Of a stretch of DNA of 5,193 nt, positions 5,148 to 5,193 are shown one piece after another (positions within the stretch are counted from its first letter, which is position 1; each line of letters starts with the position of its first letter). The position numbers and the translations under genes are program-made. Where the stretch lies: NCBI GenBank assembly GCA_902470835.1, contig CABRHR010000120.1, positions 1-5,193 on the forward strand, in the 5' to 3' direction. The stretch comes from an uncultured Collinsella sp. (GTDB lineage: Bacteria; Actinomycetota; Coriobacteriia; Coriobacteriales; Coriobacteriaceae). Below the pieces are notes generated by a model. It was given only the letters and a program-made list of their open reading frames with translations. It did not search any database and was not told where the DNA came from.

Positions 5148-5193
5148 CTGTCTCTTATACACATCTGACGCTGCCGACGAAGAGGATAGTGTA
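5148..5193 (-). other. Nextera read-1 adapter, reverse orientation (library artefact)
   Basis: Bases 5148-5166 are the Tn5 mosaic end (CTGTCTCTTATACACATCT), 5167-5180 the complement of the read-1 adapter, 5181-5188 (AGAGGATA) the complement of the same index seen at the left end, and 5189-5193 the start of the flow-cell adapter. It is the exact reverse complement of bases 2-47. On the minus strand it again yields a false MCIRDR start, here fused to an out-of-frame peptide. Confidence 0.98.

Noticed and set aside
4748..5164. Minus-strand open frame of 138 residues beginning MCIRDR
   Set aside because: It starts in adapter, is rich in His and Arg, and overlaps in another frame both the LOG-like gene and the real membrane-protein frame.
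1..5193. Composite transposon or IS bounded by 46-bp inverted repeats
   Set aside because: The repeats are exact Nextera adapter with an index. No transposase gene lies inside, and the ends cut through prfC and a membrane-protein gene.

Overview
The window is a 5100-bp stretch of bacterial chromosome (48-5147) bracketed by untrimmed sequencing-library adapter. Bases 1-47 and 5148-5193 are the Illumina Nextera read-1 adapter in opposite orientations, including the 19-bp Tn5 mosaic end and an 8-base index. They form a perfect 46-bp terminal inverted repeat that is technical, not biological. The source is therefore probably a short-read, possibly metagenomic, contig. The DNA is GC-rich with Shine-Dalgarno-led genes. 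The gene content and style suggest a high-GC gut actinobacterium of the Coriobacteriia, Collinsella-like; this is inferred from recollection, not proven.

Layout. At the left, on the minus strand, is the N-terminal part of prfC (peptide chain release factor 3), cut by the contig end. A 408-bp divergent intergenic region (493-900) follows. It holds two near-identical hairpin repeats spaced exactly 80 bp apart (616-676 and 698-754), then an AT-rich promoter with overlapping palindromes (823-873). On the plus strand this drives a three-gene operon: a short YtrA-type GntR repressor (901-1281), an ABC ATPase (1305-2186) and an ABC-2 permease (2183-2881, overlapping the ATPase gene by 4 bp). The likely logic is that the repressor binds the palindromes at its own promoter and controls a one-ATPase/one-permease exporter of unknown substrate.

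Converging on this operon with a 58-bp gap is a minus-strand group. In transcription order it is the 3' end of an unidentified membrane-protein gene (4936-5147, cut by the right end), a LOG-like Rossmann-fold protein with a TTG start (4366-4899), and a CLC-type anion channel/transporter of the YfeO-like kind (2940-4241). The 36-bp gap between the first two suggests co-transcription. The 124-bp gap before the CLC gene contains hairpins and a possible promoter.

No clearly new multi-gene system is visible. The points most worth a second look are the 80-bp-period hairpin repeats, the nested palindromes at the GntR promoter, the CLC protein lacking the canonical gating glutamate, the truncated membrane protein that start-dependent gene callers would miss, and the adapter-derived false peptides at both ends.
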